A stretch of DNA of 64,000 bases from Acholoe squamosa (GCA_949317995.1 OX439041.1:17515501-17579500), one strand, 5' to 3'; counted from the first letter of the stretch, positions 18,874 through 30,277 are shown. Numbers and translations: made by a program. Notes: generated by a model not told the origin, from the sequence alone.

Positions 18874-21800
18874 AGTCTCCTCCTCCCTATGGGGAAAGAG
18901 AGGGGGAAGGTTCTAGTATGGGTAAGGTAACCCGTAGTGGCACAAGTGTATCGGTTGTGTCAGATAAAGATAACCACTGTGTAAATAATGAAGGTAGAAA
19001 ACTAAAGGATCCTTTGTGTGATGATAATAGATTAAGTGAGATACAGGATCCTACTGTTTCTGAGGTTGATGTAGCTCAAAGGTATAGTTTCTTTTACAAG
19101 AAAGATCCTCTTACAGGCAAGGTGTATTATAGAGATGATGAACATCCTGAAACTGATAATTGTTGCGCAAATTGTTTAAATGATGGAGATTTATGTTGCA
19201 GTCGGGAGTGTGCTATGGGGAATGTACCGTATGAGGATCCAAAGGGTAGACAGGGCCGGTCGCTTGAGGTACCGACGGACACTAGTGGATCTCAATTCCA
19301 TCACACACGACTCAAGATAGCATCAATTTGCGAACGCCAGAGTAAGGTTCATCAGAAAGGTAAGGCCTACATGGCTTCACATCTCTTGACAGAGGATAAT
19401 TGTGTTCAGGTGTGCATAGGTCAGACGTGTGCACGGGCATTGGTCGATACTGGGGCAGATCGGTGCTGTGTGAGTCTTGACTATTACAACCGGGTGAAAC
19501 AGGCTAACAATGAGATTGTTGAGTATCCTTCACGTGTATTTGTCACTTTTGCAGGAGGACAGGTTGTGGATGCTCATTGTGATATGCGGGGCATAATCAC
19601 AATTGAGGATTCCACATATGATGTATTGTTTCATGTCATCCCAGGCCTTAGGCTAGACGTTGTACTAGGGCGGGATTTCCTGAAACAGTATGGTATGAAT
19701 ATCATGTATTCATCTCGAGACACACCGCCAGACGACAAGCAGTGTGTGGTAAGGTCTAACAGTATACTGACTATTCCAGCACATACTGAAATGTTGTGCA
19801 GTCTCCCAGTGGATTCAGCTTTGAAAGAAGGTATGTTCTTTAATTATGTAGGGTTCAAGGTTACAAAACAGCCAGAGGTGTGGACAGCAAGGTGCTGTGT
19901 ACGAGTGCATAAAGGCACTGTACCTGTTAGATTTGTTAACCTTTCAGATCATGAGGTCGAGATAGGGCAAGGTACTGCCCTGGGAACATTGAGGCAACTC
20001 ACAGGTGATGAGTGTGTCCACATATCTTCGGTAGGTATATTTGATCCACAGGTTGAAGACAAGGAGAAGACAGAACCAACACCCAGTTTTACACCCAAGG
20101 TTAACTATTCCAAATCAAAGTTGACAGAAGAGCAGAGGGCAAGGATGGATGCTCTCTTGAGAGATAACTGTGGGGCCTTTGTAGGTCCAGATGGTAAAGT
20201 GGGATGCACTGATTGGATTGAACATGAAATTGAGGGGATCCCAGATGCAAAACCAGTCCAGCAGATGCCCTTTAGGGTGTCTCCCAAGATGCGTGAAAAT
20301 CTTAAGAAAGCGGTTGATGAACAAATACGTCTAGGTATTGTCGAACCCAGCTATGATGGTTCATGGGCTAGTCCAGCTTTTCTGGTAGCTAAGTCTTCAG
20401 GAGGACAGAGACTTGTTTGCGATTATCGTAATTTGAATCAAGTTACAGTACCACAATATCTAGCTATACCCAGAATAGATGATGCACTTGACGCTGTAGG
20501 ACAGATACAGCCAAATTACATTTCAGCACTGGACTTAATGATGGCTTTCCACCAAATACCTATCTCTGAGAAGAGCAGGGACTACACAGGGTTCCTCACA
20601 CCATTTGGCAAGTTCAGATACAAAAGACTCAGTATGGGATTGAGAAATGCAGCCCGTAGTTGTCAGATGGTAGTGGACCTTGTTCTACAAGGGTTACAGT
20701 TTATAAACTGTATATGCTATATCGATGACATCCTGGTGTTTTCTAACACCTTTGAACAACACCTGGAAGACTTAGGTGAGGTGTTACGCAGGATACAAAG
20801 TTCAGGGCTCAGACTCAAACCAGCAAAATGTATTATTGCTGCACCAGAAGTTCCATTTCTGGGACACATACTCAACAAAGAAGGGATCCGCCCAAACCCT
20901 GCCAAAGTACAAGCTATGAGAGACATCAAACCACCGAGGAATCAAACCCAAGTCCGAAGGTTTTTAGGTATGACAGGGTTCTACCGGAAATTCATACCAA
21001 ACTATGCTACTAGAGCAAGATGTCTATATGAATTGACAAAGAAGAAAAGGGAGTGGAATTGGGGCACAGAACAAATGGAAGCCTTTGAAGATCTTAAGGA
21101 AGCACTGACATCAGACTGTCTACTCATGTACCCCAATTTCAATAAGGAGTTCATCGTAACAACAGATGCCTCGGACTATGGAATAGGTGGAACTCTGAGT
21201 CAGTATGATGAAGAGAAGAATCTCAGACCCATTGCATATACAGCCAAACTGCTCAGCCCAGCCCAAAGAAACTATTCGACACTTGACAGAGAACTCGCAG
21301 GCATTGTCTATGCATGCCTGCACTGGAGAGTATACCTCGAAGGCAAGAAATTCCTGATAAGGACGGATCATGCTCCACTCCAGTATATACTGAACCCTCG
21401 GAGTAAGCTATCCCCTAGACAGATTAGGTGGGCAGCTGATCTGAGACAATTTCAGTATACTGTTGAGCATGTAAAAGGGAAAGAGAATGTGGTACCTGAT
21501 AGCCTGAGTAGGCTAGAAGGCAAATCCTATGAGAGAGACGGCATTGAGGAAATGATGGAATCATTCCCAGCTCTTTGTAGCATCAGTATAAATGAGGTAC
21601 AAACGTCAAAGCCCGCATCAACACATCGTATACCAAAGAGAGAAAGGCGATTGAACAGGTTGGCAAAGAAGCAAAGTGGTAAGAAGAGTGTGCATTTTAG
21701 CACTCATGTGGAGGTAAAATATTATACTAGGTCACAAGAAGAGCAGGAATATTACAGTCCAGACCCAGTAGAACTTGCAGCAATCAGTGCAGAGCCTATT

Positions 21801-23675
21801 ACACGCAGAGAAGCCAAGAGAAGGAAGTACACTTCACAAGTTAGAAAGCAATCAAGGGAACATTTCCCTTTGCTAGGTATCTCAAGAGAAGAGATGAGTG
21901 AAGAACAGGAAGGTGATGACTTTTGTGCAGGTGTGATAGACTACCTAAATAATGGCCGATTACCACATGCTGCTAAACAAGCCAGGGCATTGATACTTCG
22001 TGAGGCTCATTATACCATAGTAGATAGAATACTCTATTTCATGGATGTATCTATGGGGCCTAAGGCTGAGGTTACTGCATTAATTGTTGTACCTCAAGGG
22101 GAGATGAGACTACAGGTCTTACAGGCACATCATGATGACCCTCTAGGAGGCCATCTAGGAGTTAACAAGATGCTAGGGGCAATGAGATCAAGATATTTTT
22201 GGCCAAAAATGTCCTTGGATGTGACTGACTACTGTGCCTCATGTGAGGACTGTGCCCAGACCAAGAGAATGACAAGGCCAATAAAGCCACCCCTCATCAT
22301 TCGAGACCCTAGTCCCAGACCCTTTGATACTTGGAATCTAGATGCTCTAGAGAGACTGCCAATCACACTCTCCATGAATGAACATATAATAGTACTAGTG
22401 GACTACTATTCACGATTTGTGATCTGTTTTGCCATTCCAAATCTTCAGGCACCAACAGTATCTAGAGCAATCTACAACAAAGTCATCTGTAGATTTGGTA
22501 CACCAAGGAGATTGGTGATGGATAATGGAAAATCCTTTGCAAGTAAGGTGTTTGAATCAGTTTGTGCCACCTACAACATACAACAGCAATTCAATTCCGT
22601 CCTTCATCCACAGGCCTCTGGCCTGGTTGAACGAACAAATCGCTCTATTCTAGGTGTCATCAGAAATTATGTGAGTGAAAACCAGAAGGACTGGGACAAA
22701 CATTTGGAAGCAGTAGAATTCAGCTTGAATTCTACACCAGCGTATGCCACGGGACATACAGCTTTCATGCTTTGTCATGGAATTGAGCCCCTCTTTCCAA
22801 CAGAAAACCAGCTTAAGATTGATGCAAAAGAAGCCAAGTCTGTAAATGAACATCTTGCAGACATATTACAATCCCAGGAGAAGGCGGCTGAGTGTGCAGG
22901 AAGACATATGAGGCATGTTCAAGAACAAATGAAGAAGAGATATGACCGTGGTGCCTATGATCCAAAGATGAAAGAAGGAGATATCTGTTGGTTGTATTGG
23001 CCAAGGATCAAAGATCCGAAAACCAAACTCAAGTTAGCAAGGGTCTTCCATGGACCCTATCTTCTTGTGAGATACCACACAGAAACCACAGTCTTCTTGA
23101 AACATGCCAAGACAGGGAAGTTTATGAATAGGCCAGTCACAATCATGAGGCTTAAGAAAGGCTTATCTAGGAAAGAGGTTGAGAAGAGATGGCTTGGTGT
23201 CATGGAGGAAGAACAAAATATGCAAGATCCAAAGGAGTTGGATGAGTCAGATCTTCCAAATGAAAGTTTCACACTGGATGATACTAAGGAGAAACAGCAA
23301 GAAGCTGTACCTATGGAAGATCTTGATGGGGATGTTCATGAAGAGGATGGACAGACAGGTGATGAACAATCAGCTCTCACAGATACCATCCCAATTGATG
23401 TCCAACAGTCAGTCAAGATCCCAGTGAGTCACAGGATTGTACCAAAAGCAGCTAAAACTATACCCACTGATGGCTCACCCACATATCATGAGATAAAGAG
23501 TGTTACAGATGTGTGCAAACCAAGGGGTGAAGACATGAAATATTTAGTCCATTTCAAAGATGGTGACATTATATGGTTACCAATTGAACATTTAGATACA
23601 ATGGCACAAAGCAAGTTTGTAACAAGTGACCTGACTTCAAAGATACGCGATGTCCCCCGACTACGATCTCGTTAG
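18870..23675 (+). CDS. pol: Pol polyprotein (protease, RT, RNase H, integrase, chromodomain-like end)
   Basis: The first ATG in frame is 18918 (1585 aa), but the frame is open back into gag and entry is probably by frameshifting at 18864-18870. Domains in order (residues from 18918): a Cys-rich leader; aspartic protease with LVDTGADRCC (about 175); reverse transcriptase with LDLMMAFHQIPI and the catalytic YIDD in CYIDDILVF (about 605); RNase H with TTDASDYGIGG and TDHAPLQYIL (about 750-820); integrase zinc finger HHDDPLGGHLG...CASCEDC (about 1075); the integrase core D,D,E seen as NLDAL, MDNGKSF and GLVERTNR (about 1140-1240); and a C-terminal module IKSVTDV / KYLVHFKDG / IWLPIEHLD resembling a chromodomain. 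All catalytic motifs are intact, so the element could be active. No env follows. Confidence 0.95.
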   Translation, partial: LESPPPYGEREGEGSSMGKVTRSGTSVSVVSDKDNHCVNNEGRKLKDPLCDDNRLSEIQDPTVSEVDVAQRYSFFYKKDPLTGKVYYRDDEHPETDNCCANCLNDGDLCCSRECAMGNVPYEDPKGRQGRSLEVPTDTSGSQFHHTRLKIASICERQSKVHQKGKAYMASHLLTEDNCVQVCIGQTCARALVDTGADRCCVSLDYYNRVKQANNEIVEYPSRVFVTFAGGQVVDAHCDMRGIITIEDSTYDVLFHVIPGLRLDVVLGRDFLKQYGMNIMYSSRDTPPDDKQCVVRSNSILTIPAHTEMLCSLPVDSALKEGMFFNYVGFKVTKQPEVWTARCCVRVHKGTVPVRFVNLSDHEVEIGQGTALGTLRQLTGDECVHISSVGIFDPQVEDKEKTEPTPSFTPKVNYSKSKLTEEQRARMDALLRDNCGAFVGPDGKVGCTDWIEHEIEGIPDAKPVQQMPFRVSPKMRENLKKAVDEQIRLGIVEPSYDGSWASPAFLVAKSSGGQRLVCDYRNLNQVTVPQYLAIPRIDDALDAVGQIQPNYISALDLMMAFHQIPISEKSRDYTGFLTPFGKFRYKRLSMGLRNAARSCQMVVDLVLQGLQFINCICYIDDILVFSNTFEQHLEDLGEVLRRIQSSGLRLKPAKCIIAAPEVPFLGHILNKEGIRPNPAKVQAMRDIKPPRNQTQVRRFLGMTGFYRKFIPNYATRARCLYELTKKKREWNWGTEQMEAFEDLKEALTSDCLLMYPNFNKEFIVTTDASDYGIGGTLSQYDEEKNLRPIAYTAKLLSPAQRNYSTLDRELAGIVYACLHWRVYLEGKKFLIRTDHAPLQYILNPRSKLSPRQIRWAADLRQFQYTVEHVKGKENVVPDSLSRLEGKSYERDGIEEMMESFPALCSISINEVQTSKPASTHRIPKRERRLNRLAKKQSGKKSVHFSTHVEVKYYTRSQEEQEYYSPDPVELAAISAEPITRREAKRRKYTSQVRKQSREHFPLLGISREEMSEEQEGDDFCAGVIDYLNNGRLPHAAKQARALILREAHYTIVDRILYFMDVSMGPKAEVTALIVVPQGEMRLQVLQAHHDDPLGGHLGVNKMLGAMRSRYFWPKMSLDVTDYCASCEDCAQTKRMTRPIKPPLIIRDPSPRPFDTWNLDALERLPITLSMNEHIIVLVDYYSRFVICFAIPNLQAPTVSRAIYNKVICRFGTPRRLVMDNGKSFASKVFESVCATYNIQQQFNSVLHPQASGLVERTNRSILGVIRNYVSENQKDWDKHLEAVEFSLNSTPAYATGHTAFMLCHGIEPLFPTENQLKIDAKEAKSVNEHLADILQSQEKAAECAGRHMRHVQEQMKKRYDRGAYDPKMKEGDICWLYWPRIKDPKTKLKLARVFHGPYLLVRYHTETTVFLKHAKTGKFMNRPVTIMRLKKGLSRKEVEKRWLGVMEEEQNMQDPKELDESDLPNESFTLDDTKEKQQEAVPMEDLDGDVHEEDGQTGDEQSALTDTIPIDVQQSVKIPVSHRIVPKAAKTIPTDGSPTYHEIKSVTDVCKPRGEDMKYLVHFKDGDIIWLPIEHLDTMAQSKFVTSDLTSKIRDVPRLRSR

Positions 23676-26505
23676 AATTTCTAATGAGTGTATATAATTT
23701 CTAAATGGAAGTGGAAAGATGGCAGTTTTATGGTGCTTATTGGAAGCATAGGTGTTCCGGGCATATTATGTTTAGGTGCTTAATGTGTGTGATAACTGTC
23801 ACTTTACTACAACCATTTGTAGAGTAGGAACTATCTTTCTAATTTATTGTTTCATATCATACATTTGCCAGATGTATGGTGAACTGGTGATGAATCACAA
23901 GTCTTAACCTATATACCTTTACCTGGACGCAGGTGAGCTATATAGTGTTTTTGTGAACAATACCCAGAATATATATTTATGTGATAGCGGCATAAGGTAT
24001 CTTATAAAGCAATCCAGCCTATAAGTTTACTATAATGCCAACAAAATGCAGATGTTTGACAACACTGTAAATTTCTTATTGAGCAAACCATTTCTAAGGC
24101 AAGCCAGTCTCAGAAATGTATCAAGTTCTGCTCTAAGACCCTAGTTGGAGAAAGGGGGTTTCTACTAATTCTCCAGCTCAAGCCAGAGATTAGAGATTAG
24201 ACACAAAGCCTAGCAAAGCCTATTATGACAGCACAGACTACTTATTATAAGTAGCACAGCCTAACAAGACAAGAACTATAAATCAAAAGGAGTAGGTACA
24301 CCACTATGCAAGAAAACAATGGCAGTTTGGGCATAATCATTATTTACCCACCTCAGAATAGGACTGGGTACTAAAACATGCTACAGAACAAAGGTACATC
24401 TGTTGAATTTCTGTATCTCATGTACTATCCTTATGGTTTTCCTGGATTGAGATATGGTGAGACGGTAATGGCAGGGCCCATGTTTCAATGGAACATTAGG
24501 ACCCCACAAAAGGTCATCACTATGAAGCTCGGCCTATCTCTAAGACACACAATAACCTAATTTGACATTTCACAACAATAAGGTACTGAGACTTGATAAG
24601 AGATATAGGCGCTTGACAGGTGTCAAGGGCAGCCTGGTGAGTAAGAAAGACCTGGTAGGCTAGGATGCCACCATGAAGGGTAGGAGAGAGCACACAAGAT
24701 AAGTTTGAGACACGCGGGCCCAAGGATGAAGTAACAGTGTCTAGATGTGTATGTCAAAGAGGAGAGGCTTGGAAATGCCTGACATACTTAAGAGTGCATC
24801 ACCCAAAGGTGAGAGATGATAAAAAGGGAAACAAACTTTGAGTGTCAGCTCTCACTCACCACCTATGCCGACGTACAGGCATATATTGTGAGAATGCAGG
24901 GACTTTAGTTTGATGATGATGACCACCCCCTACCTAGTGGGAAGAAATAGAGTGTCCTTTACAATGGTTGTATGTTATCCTAAAACATACCCCACTGAGG
25001 TCTGTAGTTAGGGCAAGTTAGATTCTCACAGAAGCTTTAGAGTCTCAGTATGGAAATACCCTATTTGATGGGATTTACAACAGCTGACAGGTAGGTAAGA
25101 AGGATTAGTAACAAGGGAGTGCAAGCTGGTGGGATAAGCTGCTGAGGATTAAGGTGAGAGAAAGCTGAAGCATTAATGCACTAATACCTGAGGCAAAGGC
25201 CAGAAAGCCCTAACCCTGGGCAGGGTATATAAAGGGAGGTGGACCCCTCCCTCACTCACAGCCTACCTTGCACTCCTACAGTGAACATGGCACAACCAGG
25301 AGGACTCCCTACACTATTGGTAAGTGGTTACAGCAAATGCTGCTAGAACTTAGGTCAAATTTCTGGTCTTTTTATTGCAAGTTACTTAGGTACACCATTC
25401 AGGCCACTGACCACTGGTCTGAAGGAAGAAGCCAGAAAGCTGTTTTCAGAAGGTAAGTTCTAATGAAGAATAATTATGTGAAGGAGGATACATGTAGAAA
25501 CAAAAGCCTGGTTGTATAGTGTCATGCTTACATTGTTACCTATGTCACTGTTGAGATTATGTTTTGTGTACATTATTTGGCTAAATTGTGCATCTTTTTC
25601 ACAATCCCTCTGATCTACAGATAGTGATTTCCTGTAGCCTGTTGACCACTGATGCAGGGCCGGAGCAGATGCAATGAGTCGAGGGATGCTTGTGTCCACA
25701 AAACGCCCAGATGCTACCATGCGAAGCGGTCATGTACCTTGGACCCAAGTGCGACGTACTGCACCTAGCACATGACTGACTTAGAGGACCAGCTGATTTA
25801 AGAAGATAATATGTATTTACATGGAGTGACTCCCCACCACATCCATGTCTGGACAGAAATATACCATGGTAACCCCAGTTAGCCATTGGTATGAATAGAG
25901 ACTGTACATAAAGTGTTTAGAAACATATAGGATTAAGATGATTTATTTTGCAAATGAAATGTTTTATTTTAAGGTGTATCATTATGAATTGGTTCATAAA
26001 GGACCAGATACAAGTGGATTTCTATGGTGGATCTACTTTTATAACAATAGTGTTATTTTAGGATTGTCTTTGATGTATGCTGAATAATTGATTTGATTGC
26101 CATCCTGATGATGGATTTCCATGTAAAAGAGTGTGTGACTGATCGTTTCATTTAAGATCCTGGTCTTGGACCTACAATCCGGAGAATTTAATATTTCTCC
26201 CAATGATATTACTGAGGTTATGGATATATGATTATTACTATATTGTGTTGAAATGATTAAGATGAATATATGAATAATGAATTGTTTATCACAGAGTATG
26301 TATTTAAGAAAAAGATCCTGGTAATGGATCTTCTATGCTGAATATGTGTGAGCATTATGAAAACATGGAATTCTTTTTTCACCTAGTCTTAAGTCAAGTA
26401 TACCCAAACTGAAAACACATAAAAATTGCAAAACTACATAAAGTGACAAGGTGCGATTTGAGTGTCTTTTGAGTGGTACAAAAGATTTTAGTACCCGAGG
26501 TGTAA
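23676..26505 (+). other. Long non-coding 3' region of the Ty3/gypsy element
   Basis: 2.8 kb between the pol stop and the 3' LTR with no frame longer than about 90 codons and no env-like protein. It is unusually long for the family. It contains a TATA-containing promoter-like block at 25226-25330, described separately. No clear polypurine tract sits directly before the 3' LTR. Confidence 0.7.
25226..25322 (+). promoter_or_regulatory. Internal TATA promoter-like block with short exon in the LTR element
   Basis: TATATAAA (25226-25233) is followed by GGGAGGTGG, and 54 bp later by ATG at 25287 opening MAQPGGLPTLL, which runs into a good splice donor TTG/GTAAGT at 25320. The arrangement looks like a Pol II promoter with a short first coding exon. 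It could be captured host sequence or a second promoter of the element. No matching downstream exon was found. Confidence 0.35.
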
Positions 26506-27353
26506 TATTAGGTATATATCAGCTAGAAACGGAATTGTGATGTAATGTAAGGTGTACTACTGCTGAGAGTAGCAATTATGATTATATCATAATCATAATT
26601 GTGGATTTATATGGATTATAATTGTTATCACTTTTTATGATAATTATGATTTTATGAGTATCAAAATGATGGATATTTGTCAAATATCAAAATGAACTAT
26701 ATGTCAACAGTAACCAAGTGTCACATGTCAGAAAGCTTTCTGTGGGGTGTAGTGCACAGTAGGCCAAGGGGGTGTGAAATCCCCTGTGTGAGCTAAAGCT
26801 GGAAAGCCCACTGCAGTAGGAGAGGGGAAAAGCTGCTGTCACACCTGACTGGTGGGGCACTACTTAAACCCCTGCATCCCTGACACTGACACACACCACA
26901 TCCAGCTATCTTCAAGACTACATGGAGTAAGGTCTTAGACCTCTTCCACCATTATCCACACCCACACTCTGGAGGACTGAGGCCAGGCTGGCCTGTGGCC
27001 TGGGTGTGCACCAGTAAACAAATCATAAGGACTCTGTATTAGGACTGTGTTATTGTGGTAGGAACCACTATAAGGTACTGTGCTATTATATTACATGTGT
27101 TGATTGCCTTGTATCAGTTGTCATTTGATATTTGTGTTGCCATGAATAAGCTCTACGGAGTATCCTGAATAAATGCATCCTATATGTCGCAGTGACTAGT
27201 CAGTGTTTGATGCATTATAGATCCCAGTTATAGGTATAGAGTAAATGTCAAGGGGAATGGATTTCTAACTATTATTAACATTGCTAATTGAATTACCCAT
27301 AATTCAATTAGGACCTAGCTTCCCAACCAAACATTCTTCAACTCCCTTTAACA
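26506..27353 (+). repeat. 3' LTR
   Basis: 848 bp, gap-free match to the 5' LTR. AATAAA lies at 27168-27173. It is followed by the right CATG target copy at 27354-27357. Confidence 0.95.
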
Positions 27354-27729
27354 CATGCCTGTTCTGCAGAGGAGTTTCTGGTTAAGTTACGCAGCTGAAA
27401 CATAATTTAGTTCTAATACACTAGGCCCTAACCTGCCTGTGCCATCAGATGTATGTTGTATTGTACACCATTTGCAGGTATTCTGACCACTATGGCAGTA
27501 GAATAGGGAAAATGGAGAGCTGCTGCAAAGTGGTAGAAGTTAACATACTACATCCTTCAGTGAAGTTCATTGTCAAAGGTCATCTCGTCAAGGACAGTAG
27601 TTTTCCTTTTTGATTGGTGTCAACTTGGAAATGTTAAACAAAGCTGCAGCTATGGATGAAAATAGAAAGAATTCTTCTTTTTAGTAACCAACTTTACACA
27701 CTTCTCTACAGCTGAATTGGATCATCAAC

Positions 27730-28230
27730 ATGAACAAAAACGGTACACAAAACATTCTTGCAGATACACAAAACATTCTTGCAAGAACACAAAACAGTCT
27801 TGCGGGTACACAAACGTTCTTGCGGGTGCACAAATAATTCTTGCTGGTGCAAAATCAATTCTTGTAGGTGCACAAATAATTGTGCACATTCTTGCTGGTG
27901 CACAATCAATTCTTGTAGGTGCACAATTAATTCTTGGTGGCTAGAATCAGGTCTATTATTGCACATGTGAGAAATCTATTTTCAGTCATAAAAATCTTCA
28001 GCCACAAGAATGAATTATGCACCACAGGAATTAGCCTATTTGCGCACCCGAAAGAATTATTTGTGCATCTGCAATAATTATTGGTATACCTGCAAGAATG
28101 AGTGTGCATCCACAAGAATTATTTTTGCATCTGCAAGAATTATTGCTGCACCTGCAAGAATGTTTGTGCACCTGCAAGAATTCTTGCTACAGCCACAAGA
28201 ATGTTTTTGCACCATCAAGAATATTTCTAT
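27730..28230. mobile_element. Foldback-like structure: inverted 21-bp minisatellite arrays
   Basis: The left array (about 27730-27945, roughly ten units) is built on ATTCTTGCRGGTGCACAAAT. The right array (about 28005-28228) is built on its complement (ATTTGTGCACCTGCAAGAAT) after about 60 bp. The two arms could fold into a long imperfect hairpin. The design parallels the unrelated 29-bp structure at 10466-12180. The frames through both arms are repeat-derived. Confidence 0.6.
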
Positions 28231-28496
28231 TGTTGATAAAATTATTTTATGCATGTCCTATCCAGGGCTCCGCAGTATTTAGATTAATCAAATAGCCTGG
28301 AAGATATTAGCCGAGGGGAGGAGCTAATTGTTCCCGGGTAACAGGACTAAGATAATAATCATAGACCTAGCTTAATTCCTACCTTTTTCATGTTAAGTTT
28401 AACCATTTTATATAGGGGGGCATGAGACTGTCAGACACGAATACAATATTCATAACACCCCTAATAAGGTATTATAGAATAAGTAAATTTTGTGGT

Positions 28497-28680
28497 GTTA
28501 AGACCAAGGAGCTGAGTGCAGTGGAGTCTGAGCAGTGACATTTGGAGACATTAATGATGCAAAGTGTATTGTGTAAAAGAGGGACTCTAGAATGGCATAT
28601 GACGGTCGGCAGGACTAGAGCAGCGGAGTCAGAGCAGTGCGGTATAGAGATGTTGAGGATGCCCAATGTATAGATGGTTT
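28497..28680. repeat. Diverged tandem duplication
   Basis: Two blocks share AGGAGCTGAGTGCAGTGGAGTCTGAGCAGTG-like sequence (split as GCAGTGGAGTCTGAGCAGTG and GCAGCGGAGTCAGAGCAGTG), then GAGAYRTTRAKGATGC, at about 28505 and 28612. Non-coding. Confidence 0.6.
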
Positions 28681-29092
28681 GAGGAAGCACTGATTAGTTT
28701 ATGGACATTAGGGTGGAATTTCTGTTAGTTAGCATATCCATACTGTTATGTATCACTGTGTATACCATGTGCTCTTTTTATTCCATTATCACATAACAGT
28801 AGCAGAAACAACACATGCGTGCAGCTTGAGTAGTATTGAATAATAGTCTCCGAGACTCAGAGACTTACAAAGATGGTGTGGCACATTGCACCAGGCAATA
28901 AACAGTGTTAATTGAAACTGCTGGGTTGAGTTGTGTTTGTATATGAGGCATATAATATATATGTTAACACAATTGTACTTAAATATATAAAACAGGCATA
29001 ACCTTCCCCCACTATCAGATGATACCTTTAATGACTCTGGTATGCCATGATATGATTACACATAGGGGTACAACGCACCACTTATCCACTTA
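28681..29092. other. Intergenic stretch, no gene recognised
   Basis: AT-rich sequence with no coding or structural signal I can support. TTA at 29090-29092 is the left target copy of the next MITE. Confidence 0.5.
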
Positions 29093-29408
29093 GGGAGTGG
29101 TCATTTATTATCAACAGGGGGGGTGGTGGGTTTGAGGGGGGGCGTAAAAAATTCTGACCCCTCTCAAGGGGGGGGCTAAAAAAATGTTGACCCCTCTTGA
29201 GGGGGAGGCTAAAAAAATTTACCCTCTTTTTAGCAAAAAAAGCCCGCGCGCTACTATAGATCAAAGAGGGGGCGCGAAAACTCTCCGCGCCTCTGGCGCG
29301 GGGGGGCGCAAAATTTTTTTACTGCCGTCGAGGGGAGGCGTAAAAAATTTTCGCGCGTCCGCGTGAAAACCCACCACCCCCCCCTGTTGATAAATAATGA
29401 CCACTCCC
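29093..29408. mobile_element. G-rich Tourist/Harbinger-like MITE, copy 4
   Basis: The terminal inverted repeats GGGAGTGGTCATTTATTATC / complement are followed inward by G tracts and GGTGGGTTTGAG. It is flanked by TTA on both sides (29090-29092, 29409-29411), a clean 3-bp target duplication. Confidence 0.85.
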
Positions 29409-29411
29409 TTA

Positions 29412-30277
29412 CCCTAGCACAAACAAATTAATTAAGTTTAAATGATTCCTCCCTACCGTCACAGGTTCCAACTTTCCTTCATTATGTTAGGTGGCGTATC
29501 TGGGTAGTTGTTAACCTTGAGGAATTCCCCACATACCTACATGCAGGGTACCTAACTATGTTACAGTCTGAGTGTCATGATGTATGCTACCTCTATTGTG
29601 AAGCATCCTTACCTAACCAGGAACATGTCGGGAAAATGGATTTCAGGGTTATGCTCAGCTCACAGAGAGTACATCAAGAGCTTCAGAATACTTTTTTTTC
29701 ATTAAAATATCTTTATTTATCAATCTTTGCTGAATTTTCAAAATCATAAATTAGCCATCATTCGTTCCGAGAAATAGAGCTCCAAACATATGCCTTTTTA
29801 TCAATGTCTACTCATACACAAAGTGGGGAGGCACCATTGTATCAGTGTCTAGTCTGTATGTACCAACCATATGCCAAGTAAACCTAGTACCAATTTAAAG
29901 AGAAAATGTTAAGCTACATGTGGATATCAATTATGTTGTCTTTCTTAATTTGATATCTTCTTTTCAAAAGATTCATTGAGATTATATTGTAGATAAATCA
30001 ATGAAAATCATCAGGGTGAAAATCAGCGAAAATGATAAATTCGGCCATTTTTCATCATTTCTACCAATTTTTTGTATCAATCCCTTTATCACAAGAAAGG
30101 GAAGATAATGATGCAAGCAGATACCCAAAAGCTCCAAATGACCATAATCAGCAATTTTCACCTTTTGACCTCATTATCTCTGGTCTATGAGGGCGAGATC
30201 TGATTTGGTTAGGATGTATAGGTTTATATTAATGCAGTGGGACCAGGCCTCGGTGATTAACGGCTCTGGGCCCCTAA
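29412..30277. other. Intergenic stretch, no gene recognised
   Basis: Nothing coding or structured that I can support. Confidence 0.5.

Larger units (their letters stand above)
16585..27353 (+). mobile_element. Ty3/gypsy LTR retrotransposon, apparently full length
   Basis: A 10.8-kb element with two 848-bp LTRs in direct orientation (16585-17432 and 26506-27353), gag, pol in a -1 frame, and a long non-coding 3' region. Both LTRs align without gaps at a constant offset of 9921 bp; I saw only two base differences (in CCAGTAGAC / CCAGTAAAC and ATTCTGCAA / ATTCTTCAA). CATG flanks both sides (16581-16584, 27354-27357) as a 4-bp target duplication. The LTR ends are TATTAGG...TTTAACA, not the usual TG...CA at the left. 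Both ORFs are intact, so the insertion is recent. Confidence 0.95.

Noticed and set aside
23676..26505. env gene in the Ty3/gypsy element
   Set aside because: No frame of useful length, signal peptide plus membrane helix, or splice structure was found between pol and the 3' LTR.
27706..28282. CRISPR-like look of the 21-bp arrays
   Set aside because: Units are contiguous and diverged with no unique spacers, arrays are inverted, and the genome is animal.
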